DNA from: CAUVKI01 sp963552605
GTDB lineage: Bacteria; Bacillota; Clostridia; Tissierellales; Peptoniphilaceae
Assembly: GCA_963552605.1 (NCBI GenBank)
Contig: CAUVKI010000014.1
Span: 1 to 39,743, forward strand
DNA length: 39,743 nt
Direction: 5' to 3'
This document shows, one piece after another, positions 15,781 through 22,610 of the stretch. The position numbers and the translations under genes were made by a program. Numbering within the stretch: position 1 is the first letter of the stretch; each line of letters opens with the position of its first letter. Below the pieces are notes generated by a model. It was not told the DNA's origin, ran no database searches, and was given only the letters and a program-made list of their open reading frames with translations.

Positions 15781-16902
15781 CTATTTCCCTTCGCTTTGCA
15801 TATAATTTTCCAAGGCATTATATTGGTTTAGAACTTCCGCATCGTCAGGATTTATATTATGAGCTTTTTTGATATCCTCATATGCCTCCGGCAAAAGACC
15901 CAAATTCAATTCGCAAAGACCTCGGTTGAAATAGAGCTTATAGTCGGGAGTTGCATTGTCAATTCCTTCAGTGTAGACGGCTCTTGCCTCCTCAAGTTTA
16001 CCGTGAGCATATAGAAGTGCCGCAAAATCGTTGTATATATCACTGTTATTCGGGTCAAGAGCGATTGAATTTTTGTAGTGCAAATAAGCATTCTCATAAT
16101 CTCCCTCTCCCTTATATGCCTGCGCATAATAGTATTCCACGGCTGCGGACTGCGTCCCTATTGAGTCCATAAGCTTTATTGCGTCGGAAAATTTATTCTG
16201 ACGAATAAATCTTATAGCTCCCTCAAGCAGAGAGTCATCATAAATCGCAAGACGAGCACTTCTGATTTCCTCTTTTTCAAACTCATTAGTCTCAAATTCA
16301 AGATACTTTTCCCAGTATATGCGTGCAAGCAAAAACTCTCCAAGATAACGATGATAATACCCGAGCTTATAATAAGCCTTGGCATAGCGTTCATCTAATT
16401 GGATAATTTCTTCCATCTCGTTCTTAGCAGCCTCAAAATATAAGTCAAAAACTTTAGAATCATCTTTATTTTTTAATGCGAAACGCTCATAGCACAGCCC
16501 CAGATTATACCTTGCCTCAAGAAAATTCGGATCAATCTCCTTTATTCCCCTAAGCAACAACATTCCATAATCAAACTGTTCTTTTTCCACATACTCAACA
16601 GCAAGTCCTGCGGCAAAGCTTATGGAAAAATCTTTATTGAAGCTTATTATCTCTTTGTAATCCTGTTTGTTCGGAAGATCCAACCCGATACCCAAATAAA
16701 AAAACATTCCCTCAAGAAATACTTTATAACTTATCTCCTCATTAAAATCCCCGCTCAAAACTCCCTTTAACAACGAATCCTGAATGACGGGGAGAGGTGT
16801 TGATTTTTTTATGTGAATTTTTGAATTGCCTATATCTTTTTTCAGCTCCATAAAAGTGAGCTTATCCGTAAAGGTTTGAAACCTTTCATCTATTTCTTTC
16901 AT
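15781..16902 (-). CDS. Tetratricopeptide repeat (TPR) protein
   Basis: Encodes 373 residues, mostly helical. TPR units are visible at about residues 128-150 (NFLEARYNLGLCYERFA), 170-190 (RYAKAYYKLGYYHRYLGEF), 255-300 (AAVEYYYAQAYKGEGDYENA, NNSDIYNDFAALLYAHGKLEEA) and 320-360 (YKLYFNRGLCELNLGLLPEA). No signal peptide is seen, so it is cytoplasmic. The protein is a likely scaffold for protein-protein contacts. An AGGAGG site precedes the ATG and a promoter TTGCCT-17-TAACAT lies at 16941-16969. It is the first gene of a three-gene operon with the DUF2207 lipoprotein and the 167-aa protein. Confidence 0.85.
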   Translation of the reverse strand: MKEIDERFQTFTDKLTFMELKKDIGNSKIHIKKSTPLPVIQDSLLKGVLSGDFNEEISYKVFLEGMFFYLGIGLDLPNKQDYKEIISFNKDFSISFAAGLAVEYVEKEQFDYGMLLLRGIKEIDPNFLEARYNLGLCYERFALKNKDDSKVFDLYFEAAKNEMEEIIQLDERYAKAYYKLGYYHRYLGEFLLARIYWEKYLEFETNEFEKEEIRSARLAIYDDSLLEGAIRFIRQNKFSDAIKLMDSIGTQSAAVEYYYAQAYKGEGDYENAYLHYKNSIALDPNNSDIYNDFAALLYAHGKLEEARAVYTEGIDNATPDYKLYFNRGLCELNLGLLPEAYEDIKKAHNINPDDAEVLNQYNALENYMQSEGK

Positions 16903-16940
16903 AAAATCCTCCTCGCAATTAAAACTGACAGCTTGTCATT

Positions 16941-16969
16941 ATGTTACCACTCGGTTTCTCTCAAGGCAA
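16941..16969 (-). promoter_or_regulatory. Promoter of the TPR/DUF2207 operon
   Basis: On the minus strand TTGCCT (16969-16964) and TAACAT (16946-16941) are 17 bases apart. Copy A of the dispersed ~57-bp repeat ends exactly 25 bases upstream of the -35 box. Confidence 0.6.
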
Positions 16970-16994
16970 GCAATTTCTTAAGCAGCCTCACTAT

Positions 16995-17052
16995 AAACGC
17001 ACGAAAAATAATACCAACCAAATTCCTAATATTAAATCAAAAAAACATCATA
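16995..17052 (-). repeat. Dispersed promoter-linked repeat, copy A
   Basis: Shares with copies B and C, in plus-strand order, AAACGC, CGAAAAATAA, CCAACCAAATTCCTA and AAATCAAAAAAACAT. The sequence is non-coding. It lies upstream of the TPR operon promoter and beside the CRISPR array 1 terminator. The element carries an internal extended -10-like TTGGTATTAT on the minus strand, so it may be a second promoter or a regulator-binding region. Confidence 0.85.
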
Positions 17053-17064
17053 ATAAATGCACAA

Positions 17065-17101
17065 CAAAAAAAAGCCGCTGATTCCTCCAAAGGATAGCGG
17101 A
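17065..17101 (-). terminator. Terminator downstream of CRISPR array 1
   Basis: On the minus strand CCGCT-A-TCCT-TTGG-AGGA-ATC-AGCGG forms an interrupted hairpin followed by C and eight T. It is placed to end the array 1 transcript about 120 bases past its last repeat. Confidence 0.75.
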
Positions 17102-17175
17102 CAATATCATCTTCTGCAAATTTATAATATTTTCAAAACTAAGAATACTTAAAGATAGCTTCCTTAAGTTGTGAC

Positions 17176-17219
17176 AGATCTAATGTCAATATAGGCTATT
17201 GTTTTATGATTAGCCGAAT
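17176..17219 (-). repeat. Conserved trailer of CRISPR array 1
   Basis: About 44 bases next to the leader-distal repeat are nearly identical to those next to array 2 (25637-25680): AGATCTAATGTCAATATAGG, then CTATTGTTTT, a variable patch, and TTAGCCGAAT. The conservation outside the repeats shows the two arrays arose by duplication that included the trailer. Confidence 0.8.
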
Positions 17220-17584
17220 TTCCGTCCCCTTTCGGGGAGTTTTTAATCAAGGTCGCCGAACTCGAAGTGGTTAACAAGTTTGCTTCCGTCCCCTTTCGGG
17301 GAGTTTTTAATAATCCCTGCATACGCCCCCTTAATGTCTTTGCCTCCTCCATTCCGTCCCCTTTCGGGGAGTTTTTAATTAGATTTTGGAGTGCAAAAAA
17401 CGCAATATCGATATTAAAAAGCTTATTCCGTCCCCTTTCGGGGAGTTTTTAATGAGTACATCAACAACAATATAAAACTCGTAAACAACAGATTCCGTCC
17501 CCTTTCGGGGAGTTTTTAATCTCGATGTAACCGTAAAACTCGTAATTTTCGAATCATTCCGTCCCCTTTCGGGGAGTTTTTAAT
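17220..17584 (-). CRISPR. CRISPR array 1: six 28-bp repeats, five spacers
   Basis: Repeats start at 17220, 17284, 17352, 17426, 17493 and 17557. On the plus strand each reads TTCCGTCCCC-TTTCGGGGAG-TTTTTAAT, and all six are identical. Spacers are 36, 40, 46, 39 and 36 bases. The repeat forms a CCCC-TTTC-GGGG hairpin; read on the minus strand it ends GGGGACGGAA, like type III repeats whose last eight bases become the crRNA 5' tag (compare GGGGACGAGAAC in S. epidermidis). The leader and promoter are on the right, so transcription is minus and the newest spacer would be 17521-17556. The array lies downstream of csm6. Confidence 0.97.
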
Positions 17585-17651
17585 AACAGTATTTCTGCGA
17601 TTTTCTTCTCCGACAGAATCATTGTAGCATATTTTTTCCTGCTTTTAAGGC
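17585..17651 (-). promoter_or_regulatory. Leader and promoter of CRISPR array 1
   Basis: On the minus strand TTAAAA (17648-17643) and TACAAT (17626-17621) are 16 bases apart, with TGC before the -10. The stretch next to the first repeat (GTATTTCTGCGATTTTC) is shared with the array 2 leader, which fixes array polarity. Confidence 0.75.
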
Positions 17652-17844
17652 AAAAAGTCGGTCGGCAATTTTTGAAGAAAAGTCGTTTCTTCCGTATTTT
17701 TCAACCTTTTCATTTTTTCGTCTCTCTCTGAGTTTCACCGACCGACTTTTCCTTCCTTTTTTAATCTTTTTTGCCATTTTTTGCATCTGTTTATGCTTTG
17801 TATTTCGCTATTTTTCAATCCCTCGGAGGCCGACCGACTTTTTT
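17652..17844. repeat. Three copies of GTCGGTCGG between csm6 and the array 1 leader
   Basis: AAAAAGTCGGTCGG at 17652-17665 is inverted relative to CCGACCGACTTTT at 17738-17750 and CCGACCGACTTTTTT at 17830-17844. On the minus strand the two csm6-proximal copies can pair with the leader-proximal one, which ends in a T run just before the array 1 -35 box. This could work as a csm6 terminator or as an operator set. No gene is seen in 17585-17864. Confidence 0.6.
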
Positions 17845-17864
17845 GAATGGCTGTCTCCGAAATC

Positions 17865-19289
17865 CTACAAAGCGGATTCCATACACTCGATGATCTTTTG
17901 GTTCATTTGATCATAAGAGTTGTAATCTTCCCGATGTATATTCATCCCACATTTCTGAAGTCCTTTTTTGAGTGCGTTCAAGATTTGTTCCCCGCTATAA
18001 CCCGTATTTTCCAGAATGCTCTCTTTAGTCACCGATACAATTTGATGTGCCGCCGTATTTCGAAGATTTGCTTCTGTGGTTCTCAAAAGTGTCGCCGTTT
18101 TCAATGCTTCATGATCTTTATGAAACAGTCCTTTGATAATACTGAACAGTTGATGAGAAGTCGGGAACGAAGTGTCATTAAAATTCCGCAGACCATAGAG
18201 CACAGCGGAAATCCTTTCAATATTCGGATTTCCCTTTTCCTGCAATCGAGTCGGATTCCACCTATAATTTCTTTGTATAGAAATACACATATCTTGGTAC
18301 ACATCGACTCGGAGATGCCTTTTAATCATCTTGATAAAAATATCCGAAATAATCGGACTGATTGCTCGAATGAAATCTCCGTAATGTCCGGTTTTATATT
18401 TGACATCAAGACTTAAGACATATTCAAAATACTTTCTCACTGATGTGTCTTGATATGGATTATAACAGGATTCCCGCTTTTCTCTCGGCAATTTTTTATA
18501 AACGTTGTCCACTCCATCAAAATTCAACAGGAGTCTGTCTCTGGCAAGCGTTAACAGAGATATATATTCCGACGGTTCTCCCGGAATCGTCTCCGCTATA
18601 TCCAGCGCTATATCCAGCGCCGCCTCATAATCATAGTGCTCCACCATCCTCTTGATCCATTCTTTTTTCTTCAATTCCACAAAGTCTATCAACTCCGGTT
18701 TCAAACATCGATTGATCGGATTCTCACAATTATCCCGATTTAAATCCCACCACTTCTTCAGATCATATATTTCTCTGTGACTATGCTCGTTCATTTTTCC
18801 TGTAGGGGTAATAACCTGCACCGTAATACATTTCGTCTCCCAAAGATTATGCAAAACCAAGAGCGCTGACTTCATTGCCGGAGTACCGGAAGATATGTTC
18901 AAAATGAGAACATCGTCTTTCTCTTTTTTATCAATGATATCTTTCAAAATTCTTCCGAATTCCTTATAAAAGAAGTTAAAATCGTGAACATCTCTTAAGG
19001 TTTCCCGTCTTATGGATTCATAAGTGATATCCCTATTTTGAAATTCTGCCAAATATTGAATACACTTTGTAAACCTCTGATCCTTATCCTCTTTCTCACA
19101 CATAGCTTTCGTGAGATATAGAATAATATGATCGGCTTTATACATACGTGCGATGTGTATCATTGATCCGTCGGATGTAAGATCTCTTCGAGTCAATCTT
19201 TCTTCCGGATCCGCATTCGGTACTTCCACATAACTTTCCGGCATCGGATCCGTGCCTCCTACGGGTGAGAATAAAATTTTTTTTGCCAT
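17865..19289 (-). CDS. csm6: Csm6, CARF-HEPN ribonuclease of type III-A CRISPR
   Basis: Encodes 474 residues from ATG 19289, chosen because GGAGGG lies seven bases upstream; an earlier in-frame TTG overlaps the csm5 stop. The N-terminal CARF domain has a Rossmann-like start (KKILFSPVGGTDPM) and the ligand-loop motif SSGTPAMKSA near residue 135. The C-terminal HEPN domain has the catalytic R-x4-H as RNTAAH at residues 410-415. Csm6 is activated by cyclic oligoadenylate made by Cas10 and then cleaves RNA without sequence specificity, causing dormancy during infection. Both key motifs look intact. It is the last gene of the cas operon, directly after csm5. Confidence 0.92.
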   Translation of the reverse strand: MAKKILFSPVGGTDPMPESYVEVPNADPEERLTRRDLTSDGSMIHIARMYKADHIILYLTKAMCEKEDKDQRFTKCIQYLAEFQNRDITYESIRRETLRDVHDFNFFYKEFGRILKDIIDKKEKDDVLILNISSGTPAMKSALLVLHNLWETKCITVQVITPTGKMNEHSHREIYDLKKWWDLNRDNCENPINRCLKPELIDFVELKKKEWIKRMVEHYDYEAALDIALDIAETIPGEPSEYISLLTLARDRLLLNFDGVDNVYKKLPREKRESCYNPYQDTSVRKYFEYVLSLDVKYKTGHYGDFIRAISPIISDIFIKMIKRHLRVDVYQDMCISIQRNYRWNPTRLQEKGNPNIERISAVLYGLRNFNDTSFPTSHQLFSIIKGLFHKDHEALKTATLLRTTEANLRNTAAHQIVSVTKESILENTGYSGEQILNALKKGLQKCGMNIHREDYNSYDQMNQKIIECMESAL

Positions 19290-19306
19290 AGCGATACCCT
19301 CCTTTT

Positions 19307-20470
19307 TCAAATCTGTTCCTGTTTTATAATACTGAGTTGACCGATTCCCACATTGTACAATCGGTAATCATAGCGCGTACATTTGCACATATGATGTGCA
19401 ATTTTCAGATTTACATCTTCTTCGTGATGGTGTTCGCTGTATTTTTTACCAAGAGTCTCTTTAAAAATCCGGTTCTTTACCGCCAATCCTTCATCTTTAT
19501 TTGGAAACAACGCATCCACGACCGTTTTGGAAGAAAAACCTACACCTCCGCCCAAGTAGACGATGATGTCTTTTCCTATATTCCTCCTTTGAAAGCGGGA
19601 ATAAAAGCGGGAATAAAAATAGTCGTCATTCAATCTATGAAAATGATTCAAAGCTTCAAATATCTCATCCATAGAAAAACCTAAAATATCCTCATCAAGT
19701 GTAATCGTAAAGTGAACTTTGACTCCCGGTTTCAGCATTTCCCGAAAAATCGGCAAAGGTTTTTCTTTGCCTTTCAAGGATACATCTATTTTCTGACCTA
19801 AGGTTAAATCACTTAATTCCAGCGGCTCACTGTCACTTACAATAAGACCTCGGAAAGAAGAATTTACTGCGTTGTTCTTGTTTTTCTTATTTCTCTCAAG
19901 AGTATGAAAAGCCTCCGATTCCATATCTGAATTTTCCGATTTCAAGTAACGCCTGCCCTTTTGTTTTGTTTCCCCATTCTTAACGGTTCTTTCAATGGAT
20001 TTCTTTATCGATAAATAATCGTTAGGATTTTTCGTAACCTTTAAAGACAAGAGAGCGGTTCTTAACATTCCTTTAAGACTTGCACCCGGAATATACGGTC
20101 TTCCAAACGCATCTTTGATAAAGGTATTGATGTCACGAAGTTTAATCTCCGTACTTTTCGCCGGGATAACGGAATAACGGTAAGATATACATTCGGAGAT
20201 GCTTTCCAAAGAAATACCGTATTCGAAAAGCAAGTCATCTAAATTTCGGTTTTTCGTCGAGGAGGATGCCAAATACTCTTCAAAGACCTTCCCGATTCCC
20301 CGGTTTTCAAAAAATAGATACAGCTTGGATAAATCCGGAACGAGAATGGTCATTTCTTCGGGTTTCGACGGCACGCATAGATATTCTTTTTTCAGTAATT
20401 TTTCTCCGCTTCCGATGAAAATGGGTGTCAAAGCCTCCAAAGACATCTGAAAATTCTTTTTCGCCATCAT
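19307..20470 (-). CDS. csm5: Csm5, RAMP subunit of the Csm complex
   Basis: Encodes 387 residues. The start has the RAMP pattern MSLEALTPIFIGSGEKL, then IPGASLKGMLRTALLS near residue 135, a motif shared by Csm5 and Csm3. The C-terminal half has GKDIIVYLGGGVGFSSKT, the glycine-rich loop of RAMP proteins. Csm5 caps the 3' end of the crRNA in the Csm complex and helps its maturation. Start ATG overlaps the csm4 stop by four bases; TTGAAAAAGGAGG follows the stop, leading into csm6. Length is normal for the family. Confidence 0.93.
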   Translation of the reverse strand: MMAKKNFQMSLEALTPIFIGSGEKLLKKEYLCVPSKPEEMTILVPDLSKLYLFFENRGIGKVFEEYLASSSTKNRNLDDLLFEYGISLESISECISYRYSVIPAKSTEIKLRDINTFIKDAFGRPYIPGASLKGMLRTALLSLKVTKNPNDYLSIKKSIERTVKNGETKQKGRRYLKSENSDMESEAFHTLERNKKNKNNAVNSSFRGLIVSDSEPLELSDLTLGQKIDVSLKGKEKPLPIFREMLKPGVKVHFTITLDEDILGFSMDEIFEALNHFHRLNDDYFYSRFYSRFQRRNIGKDIIVYLGGGVGFSSKTVVDALFPNKDEGLAVKNRIFKETLGKKYSEHHHEEDVNLKIAHHMCKCTRYDYRLYNVGIGQLSIIKQEQI

Positions 20471-21384
20471 CTCACCCCCATAAAAATCGGTTTGGCATAC
20501 CTATATACCGGATGAGTGCCTGACTTTGACACATCTATCAATGAACCGATGTACATATTTGAAAAACAGGAACCGGCGGCAAACAGAAATGCGTCTCTTT
20601 TTTTGCGTTGTTCCGGTGCATATGTTTCCGAATAAACGAATCCGCTTCGCTTAACCAGTGAATAGGAGCTCCCTTCAAGTGCTTTCTCAAGTTCCTCATC
20701 TTTAGGGAGAGAAATCGATAAACTCATCTTTTTTTCATAACTTGCCGCCCCTTCGATGCGTTCTATAAACTCCTTCGGAAGTTTCGATTCCGACACATTA
20801 AATTTTCCCATTCCCGAGGAACGTTTTCCGCCGATTCCGACCCAACCCAAGTTTTGAAACAACCCGTTCACACATTCTTCCACCTCTCCATCTTCATATC
20901 CAAGGATCACATATAGTTCCCAATCGTCCTTAAAGGAATAAGCACCGACTTGGTAGGGAAGAGAATCTTCCAAGCCTCTCACTGCCGCCTTGGAAAAGGA
21001 GATAAAAAGCGCCATATCGAACACACTGTCTTCAATTTTTGATATATCGCCGTTTAAAAACGATTCCAGTGCATCAAAGGGCAAGCACTTCAAATTCTTC
21101 ACTTTCTTTTTCTCCAAAGAATCTCCGGCATTTTTCGAAGCCACATAGAGAAAGGGTTTAGGAATACAAAAGACATCTTTGTTGCAAGGCATCGCATCAG
21201 AGAGTAGCAAACGCCCTTCTATCACATATCGGTACAGCTGCTCCCCCGCTCCCACCTTCATCGCTTCGATATACAGTGCGGAAAAAAGAGTATCCGCACG
21301 AAAGGAGTCCTCACTATCCGACAAAAGTCCGTTTCCCACATGAAGCGGCGTTCGGAATTTCATACGATAGATTTTATATTTCAT
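20467..21384 (-). CDS. csm4: Csm4, RAMP subunit that binds the crRNA 5' tag
   Basis: Encodes 305 residues. Family sequence includes KIYRMKFRTPLHVGNG at the start, SDSEDSFRADTLFSALYIEAMK near residue 25, and GWVGIGGKRSSGMGKFNV near residue 190, the glycine-rich RAMP loop. Csm4 sits at the base of the complex, contacts Cas10 and holds the 5' tag of the crRNA. The gene overlaps csm3 by four bases (ATGA) and csm5 by four, so expression is coupled. Nothing unusual in length or motifs. Confidence 0.93.
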   Translation of the reverse strand: MKYKIYRMKFRTPLHVGNGLLSDSEDSFRADTLFSALYIEAMKVGAGEQLYRYVIEGRLLLSDAMPCNKDVFCIPKPFLYVASKNAGDSLEKKKVKNLKCLPFDALESFLNGDISKIEDSVFDMALFISFSKAAVRGLEDSLPYQVGAYSFKDDWELYVILGYEDGEVEECVNGLFQNLGWVGIGGKRSSGMGKFNVSESKLPKEFIERIEGAASYEKKMSLSISLPKDEELEKALEGSSYSLVKRSGFVYSETYAPEQRKKRDAFLFAAGSCFSNMYIGSLIDVSKSGTHPVYRYAKPIFMGVR

Positions 21385-22064
21385 TGATGTTCCTTTCCAT
21401 ATACCTTATCCAACAAATCCTGACACTTTTTTAATTTTTCTTCACCAACTTCTTCAACACTGCCGACAACGACTTCCACCTTCAAATCCTGAAAGGCAAT
21501 CTTTCCGTATCCTCTGGAACCGTTTCCTCCCAAATAGTCATACTTTAATAACTTCATACCCTCCGCAATAAACTCGAAGTCTTTTAAAATATCCCCCCCA
21601 CCGTCATATTCATAGATTAAATCCAACGGGAAAACAGATCCCCTAATGGCACGCTCAATCTGTCTCGGATTTGCTACCCCGGTCATTCTGGAAATGCTGT
21701 TTTCAAACTTGATTTCCGTCTTGGTTTCAGCACCCATCTTTTTTAAAGTCTCCCAATTGGAAAGAATCATATCTGAAAAAAGCAGACGACCTACATGGAT
21801 TTCACCTTTTTTGCTGGAACCGAATAAACGCTTAATCCAAGGATCATCATCATTCGGTTCTCCTACCGCTTCATTATACTTTTTCGCCAACAAAGTGCGC
21901 ATTTTTCCTTTTAAACTGCTGCCCGGAATCATAGGATCTCCGGTTCGAAAGTCTTTGACAATTGGCGAATCCACCGCACCGATTGCAGAAAAAGCTGTAC
22001 TCCCCCCGATATGCAACCCGGTTATCACTTCAATATTCCCTGTAATATGTATCTTGACATACAT
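21381..22064 (-). CDS. csm3: Csm3, backbone RAMP and target-RNA endonuclease
   Basis: Encodes 227 residues. The sequence shows TGLHIGGSTAFSAIGAVDSP with the conserved Asp at residue 32, the residue needed for target RNA cleavage at six-nucleotide steps in characterised Csm3. It also shows IPGSSLKGKMRTLLA near residue 47 and the C-terminal YLGGNGSRGYGKI glycine loop. Several copies line the crRNA in the complex. With Asp32 present, RNA slicing should be active. GGAGGG precedes the ATG; 57 untranslated bases separate it from csm2. Confidence 0.95.
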   Translation of the reverse strand: MYVKIHITGNIEVITGLHIGGSTAFSAIGAVDSPIVKDFRTGDPMIPGSSLKGKMRTLLAKKYNEAVGEPNDDDPWIKRLFGSSKKGEIHVGRLLFSDMILSNWETLKKMGAETKTEIKFENSISRMTGVANPRQIERAIRGSVFPLDLIYEYDGGGDILKDFEFIAEGMKLLKYDYLGGNGSRGYGKIAFQDLKVEVVVGSVEEVGEEKLKKCQDLLDKVYGKEHQ

Positions 22065-22121
22065 TTTTTATCCCTCCGTTTTCTTCTTTTCTTCCACAAC
22101 ATCAATGCAAGGAGTCATCTA

Positions 22122-22610
22122 TCAGTCCCCTGATTGAACCAAATATTTTCGATAGGCGACCAATGCTTCCATATATCGGGTAAAGAGAATAAAGCTTTTT
22201 CTTTTTTCTTGTTGGTCTTTCAAGACTTTTTCGAGATGTTTCAACAGCTGAGATGTCTCAACAAATGTTTTCACTGCGGGTGTCCTTCCGCACTCATAGA
22301 CAAATCGGAGTTTCAGATAATTCATCCGTAAGATCAAATCTTCCGACAACCCCTGTTTAGTGTCCACAACACCGACTAATTCGTTGTAAATCTCCATAGT
22401 TAGCGTCAGTAAATTTCGAATCTGACTTGTGGTGACCACATCTTTTTCCTGTTTGGCGGCGTTTTTTATCATCTTAATGCTCTTTTCCGCCAAATCCACA
22501 TAATTTTCTTCCGTCAGCGGCTCACAGTTTTTTTGTCCTGAAGTAACATTCTGTTGTGGACGACCCGTCTGCGGATATTGATTATTTTTCCGGTTTTTAT
22601 TATTATTCAT
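22122..22610 (-). CDS. csm2: Csm2, small helical subunit of the Csm complex
   Basis: Encodes 162 residues. The first ~30 are polar and Asn/Gln-rich (NNNKNRKNNQYPQTG), a probably disordered tail. The rest is helical with ENYVDLAEKSIKMI, TSQIRNLLTLTMEIYN and LRMNYLKLRFVYECGR, which match Csm2 core helices. The C-terminus has LEKVLKDQQEKRKSFILFTRYMEALVAYRKY. Csm2 lines the target RNA strand opposite Csm3. Start overlaps the cas10 stop by eight bases. The disordered tail makes it somewhat longer than many Csm2 proteins. Confidence 0.9.
   Translation of the reverse strand: MNNNKNRKNNQYPQTGRPQQNVTSGQKNCEPLTEENYVDLAEKSIKMIKNAAKQEKDVVTTSQIRNLLTLTMEIYNELVGVVDTKQGLSEDLILRMNYLKLRFVYECGRTPAVKTFVETSQLLKHLEKVLKDQQEKRKSFILFTRYMEALVAYRKYLVQSGD

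Noticed and set aside
17164..17452. Short open frames crossing CRISPR array 1
   Set aside because: They are made of repeat and spacer bases; the periodic repeats explain the sequence fully.
17847..18416. 189-codon open frame on the plus strand opposite csm6
   Set aside because: Lies inside the HEPN-coding half of csm6, with no start signal and no recognisable motif.
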